Assembly (NCBI GenBank): GCA_009929775.1
Contig: RZZS01000008.1
Coordinates: forward strand, 1 to 54,131
Length of the DNA: 54,131 nucleotides
Origin: Alphaproteobacteria bacterium
GTDB lineage: Bacteria; Pseudomonadota; Alphaproteobacteria; Micavibrionales; Micavibrionaceae
Direction: 5' to 3'
The number at the start of each line of letters is the position of its first letter. Position 1 is the first letter of the stretch. Below the pieces are notes generated by a model. The model had not been told where the DNA came from and did not search any database. It saw only the letters and a list, made by a program, of their open reading frames with translations. Made by a program: the position numbers and the translations under genes. This document shows positions 51,623 through 54,131 of this stretch, one piece after another.

Positions 51623-51860
51623 ACGAATTGGGACAAGACTAGCCTTTTAGCGGGTTTCCGCGCTGGAGGCAATTCCGTAGCAGCAATTCTAAATCGTGCC
51701 CTCTCAAAACCGGAAGGACTCGAACCACGAATGAACACGAATTCACACGGGTAGCGGGCCGTTGAACGTAAGGAATGACTCTCTCCGATTTTGCGCCTGA
51801 CGGCACGGTTTGGAATTGCGGGGCACGATAACAGCATGGGCCCGTGCCTGAGCCTCAACC
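51623..51860. other. der-bamB intergenic region with AAC-CACGAAT words
   Basis: The 238 bases between bamB and der contain no gene I can support. Around 51722-51750 the sequence contains ACCACGAATGAACACGAATTCACACGG, a repeat-like word pattern of the type also hinted at 2157-2192. This may be a low-complexity interspersed element. The der promoter must lie here. Confidence 0.4.
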
Positions 51861-53183
51861 TCACTCATACGCCATCAACATCCCGCTATCAGTCAGGACG
51901 TACAGTACGCCGCCTGCGACGAGCGGCGGGATTGACACGGAACGGCCAACGGACCATTCGCGAATGGTGTCGCCCGTCCCGGGAGAGATTTCGCGCATGC
52001 GACCGTCGGAATTGGCGAGGAACAGACGACCGCCCGCCAGAATCGGCCCGGTCCAGACAGACGGTCTGCGGCCCGCACCGTCATCCAGATCCCGGACCCA
52101 GCGAATCGCCCCGTTATCCCGTCCGAGTGCCACAAGCTTGTTGTCAGTGGTGACCAGAAAAACGTGATTACCGGCAACCCATGGCGTTTTCGACGAGCTT
52201 ATCTCGCGCTGCCAAACGCGGCTACCCGTTCGTTCGTCGATAGCAACCATCCGCCCGCCGAAGCTCACTGCGATCACGAGACCCTTGTCAAGCACAGGAA
52301 GTCCAGTGATGTCCGAAAGGCTCGAAAGCCCGCCGAATCCGCGCAAGGCCGACAGGTTATCCGACCAGGCGACCGATCCGTTCTCGACGCGCAACGCGAA
52401 AATCTCGCCCGACGAGAAAACCGGCACAACGATATCCTGATTGGCAGCCGGACTGGCAGCCCCGACGAGTCCCGCCGACTCGGTGAGCGCCGTGTGCTCC
52501 CAGTTGAGAGACCCGTCCGCGGCGCTTAAAGCAAGAACCCGGTTATCCAGGGTCGAGACAAACACCTGTTCGCCGACGATAGTGGGCGCGGCGCGGGAAG
52601 GCGACAGCGTTTCCTTTCGCCACAGGATATCCCCGTTCGACGGATCGAGCGCGAGAATCTCGCCATATCCGCTCGTCACGTAAAGGCGTCCGCCCGCATA
52701 GGCAACGCCGCCACCGATCACCGGCTCCCTTTCGCCCTCCGGAGAAACTTTCGTCCCCCAGGCCCTCTTGCCGGTCGAACTATCGAACGCGGCGACGGTC
52801 GCCCCCGCGTCCAGCGTGAAAATTCTACCGTCGACCACCACGGGCTGGCCCGTGAGCGGTAAACGGTCCGAGCCGCCGCGACCGACGCTCGTGCTCCACT
52901 TTTTCTTCAGTTCGCCTTCCGCAAGCGCGAGGTGCTGCATCGAATGGTTCGGGTAGCCGCCCGCCTGGGGCCAGAATTCGTTTTGCCACGGCGACGGAGC
53001 GACAAACCCCATTGCCGAAAGCGCCGCGTCGTCGGGCTCCAGATCCTTTTGCAGTTCGAGCACCGAAATGCGCTCGCCGGGAAGCGGCTTGTCCGCCTCC
53101 TCGAACAAATCGCCCACCGTGGAGCAAGCAGCGAGCATTAATGCAGTGAAGACAGCCGTCAAAAGGCTGAGGGTCCGGTTCAT
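51861..53183 (-). CDS. bamB: Outer-membrane assembly lipoprotein BamB
   Basis: BamB is a beta-propeller lipoprotein of the BAM complex, which inserts outer-membrane proteins. The 440 residues have a lipobox (LAAC, C20), followed by PQQ-like blade repeats such as GRIFTLDAGATVAAFDSSTGKRAW, GRLYVTSGYGEILALDPSNGDILWRKE and QVFVSTLDNRVLALSAADGSLNWEH. It overlaps the upstream TPR gene by four bases and precedes der, the order TPR protein-bamB-der found in alphaproteobacteria. Anchored in the outer membrane facing the periplasm. Confidence 0.92.
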   Translation of the reverse strand: MNRTLSLLTAVFTALMLAACSTVGDLFEEADKPLPGERISVLELQKDLEPDDAALSAMGFVAPSPWQNEFWPQAGGYPNHSMQHLALAEGELKKKWSTSVGRGGSDRLPLTGQPVVVDGRIFTLDAGATVAAFDSSTGKRAWGTKVSPEGEREPVIGGGVAYAGGRLYVTSGYGEILALDPSNGDILWRKETLSPSRAAPTIVGEQVFVSTLDNRVLALSAADGSLNWEHTALTESAGLVGAASPAANQDIVVPVFSSGEIFALRVENGSVAWSDNLSALRGFGGLSSLSDITGLPVLDKGLVIAVSFGGRMVAIDERTGSRVWQREISSSKTPWVAGNHVFLVTTDNKLVALGRDNGAIRWVRDLDDGAGRRPSVWTGPILAGGRLFLANSDGRMREISPGTGDTIREWSVGRSVSIPPLVAGGVLYVLTDSGMLMAYE

Positions 53184-53887
53184 TCCTGCGTTTCTCCCGA
53201 TTGTTCACCGGTTTTCGCTTCGGTCGCATTGCTGCGGGAAAGACGGACTTCGTACACGTGTTGAAGCGCCCGGGCACGTCCCTTGAGCGACTCGTGAACC
53301 GTCGGACTTTCAGATGCCCTCCGCGCAAAGTTCGCGGCCGCCTGAAAGTCGCTTTCGACGTGGGCAGCCGTCACAGCGGCTTGAAGCAGGGCGTGTCCAT
53401 GCCATGCGCTCTCCGGATCGGCGGTCATCGGCTCGAGAAGACCGTACAGGCGCGGTGCATCCGCCTGTTGGTCAGGCATGTCGAGAAGCAGGCGGCTTTG
53501 CATGAGGGCCGCGTATTGCCGAAGGATCGCAGGGGTTCCGCTGCTCGAAGCGAGTTCGCTGTAAACCCGCAAAGCCTCCTCGCGTTCGTTATCCTGAACA
53601 TACCCGCCAGCCGCCATCAACAGCGCGACCGATCTTTGATCCGAGCGGAGTTCGTCCTTCATGTCCTCAAGCGAAGCCGGAATATTTTCGGCTTCGAGCG
53701 CCGCCATGATCTTCGCGGTGCCCGCCTCATTCCGCCCGAGATCCCAACTGCGGTAGATGTTGATCGCCGCAGTTCCGATGACGACGATGATCGCCGCCGC
53801 CACCAGATGCGGCCCATTCTCTTTCCAGAACTTCTTTACGCGCTCCTGTTTCAGCGCCTCATCGACTTCCTGAAATATATCGGCCAT
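53180..53887 (-). CDS. TPR-like membrane protein (YfgM type)
   Basis: The 235 residues have a short cytoplasmic head (MADIFQEVDEALKQERVKKFWKENG), a membrane helix at about 26-46 and a periplasmic TPR-like region (ALEAENIPASLEDMKDELRS onward). This matches YfgM-family proteins that work with the secretion translocon and periplasmic chaperones. The gene overlaps bamB by four bases, supporting an envelope-assembly role. Mid-level confidence in the exact family. Confidence 0.8.
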   Translation of the reverse strand: MADIFQEVDEALKQERVKKFWKENGPHLVAAAIIVVIGTAAINIYRSWDLGRNEAGTAKIMAALEAENIPASLEDMKDELRSDQRSVALLMAAGGYVQDNEREEALRVYSELASSSGTPAILRQYAALMQSRLLLDMPDQQADAPRLYGLLEPMTADPESAWHGHALLQAAVTAAHVESDFQAAANFARRASESPTVHESLKGRARALQHVYEVRLSRSNATEAKTGEQSGETQE

Positions 53888-54131
53888 AATTGTAAATCCT
53901 TTGTCTCAAGTGGCCCATCTTAGCCAAAAATCCCCGCAACGCCAGCCCATTTTTGCCGTTGCATATTATGACAATACAGTTGCTTTTTCCACGCGGTTGT
54001 GACAGATATATTGATGACTGGTTTGAATTGCGAAACGGGGCTATGCAGTTGACTGCCCACGCTACTACATGTAGTGTTTCAGCCGATGATAGAGTACCCT
54101 GCGACCATGACGGATTTTATGGAGATTTTCC
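53888..54131. promoter_or_regulatory. Divergent promoter region at window end
   Basis: This 244-base end region contains TTGACT (54049-54054) and, 17 bases later, TAGTGT (54072-54077), a possible sigma-70 promoter on the plus strand. Overlapping the -10 is a perfect 12-base palindrome, ACTACATGTAGT (54064-54075), which could be a repressor operator. An ATG at 54107 (MTDFMEIF) may begin a gene that runs beyond the window; only eight codons are visible, so no product can be assigned. Confidence 0.4.
54064..54075. promoter_or_regulatory. Perfect palindrome ACTACATGTAGT
   Basis: The 12-base palindrome overlaps the proposed -10 region (54072-54077). Its TACATGTA core has the general look of operators of BlaI/CopY-type and similar winged-helix repressors, but their canonical spacing differs. 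Treated as a candidate operator. Confidence 0.35.

Noticed and set aside
1..54131. CRISPR arrays, rRNA genes, insertion sequences
   Set aside because: No array of regularly spaced repeats, no rRNA segments, and no transposase or integrase genes were seen in any frame.

Overview
The window looks like one chromosomal segment of an alphaproteobacterium of moderately high G+C, probably from a Rhodospirillales-like or uncultured lineage. Clues are the order mutM, rpsT, dnaA, dnaN, recF on one strand, the dnaX-ybaB and rsmB-rpe-heparinase-like runs, and the TPR protein-bamB-der run. No species can be named from sequence alone. There is no rRNA, prophage, insertion sequence or CRISPR array. One tRNA gene, Thr(CGT), lies at 29883-29957.

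Layout. (1) 165-10575, all minus: a periplasmic binding protein, recF, dnaN, dnaA, rpsT, a small secreted protein, mutM, a membrane-anchored unknown protein, a soluble chemoreceptor and a lipoprotein. The 543-base gap between dnaA and rpsT holds a perfect DnaA box and an A+T-rich stretch and is the best origin candidate. (2) 10822-20969: an MFS transporter, an MscS channel, two SulP anion transporters, a glycogen-debranching-like glucosidase, two Hsp20 chaperones, a DUF465 protein whose start region has been duplicated as a perfect 90-bp tandem repeat, and a LysR regulator. (3) 21068-26298: a sigma-54 activator divergent from a polyamine operon (ornithine/lysine-type decarboxylase, deoxyhypusine-synthase-like protein, agmatinase-like ureohydrolase) with a strongly structured leader. 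(4) 26348-29389: a five-gene arsenic operon (arsR, arsC, CSCSS permease, small thioredoxin-like protein, ACR3) with a candidate ArsR operator.

(5) 30309-37273: a glycosyltransferase, a PEBP protein, a metallophosphatase, then dnaX, ybaB, a 10TM metal-exporter-like protein sitting where recR is usually found, and exonuclease III. (6) 37259-38525, minus: two unknown genes, one with a RelE-like N-terminus and one acidic and helical, forming a possible toxin-antitoxin-like pair. (7) 38749-49302: chorismate mutase, rsmB, a 45-residue ORF, rpe, a heparinase II/III-like protein, a degenerate EAL protein, an unknown protein, radA, cvpA, purF and an SDR oxidoreductase. (8) 49314-53887, minus: a second MscS channel, der, bamB and a TPR protein. 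The last 240 bases hold a promoter-like sequence overlapping a perfect 12-bp palindrome, just before a gene that runs off the end.

Most of the window is housekeeping: replication initiation, translation, repair, purine synthesis and outer-membrane assembly. The parts worth attention are the polyamine operon with its own sigma-54 activator, the RelE-like two-gene unit, loss of predicted zinc ligands in both MutM and DnaX, the membrane-free receptor with a duplicated sensor module, and the 90-bp duplication that creates a leader ORF upstream of the DUF465 gene.
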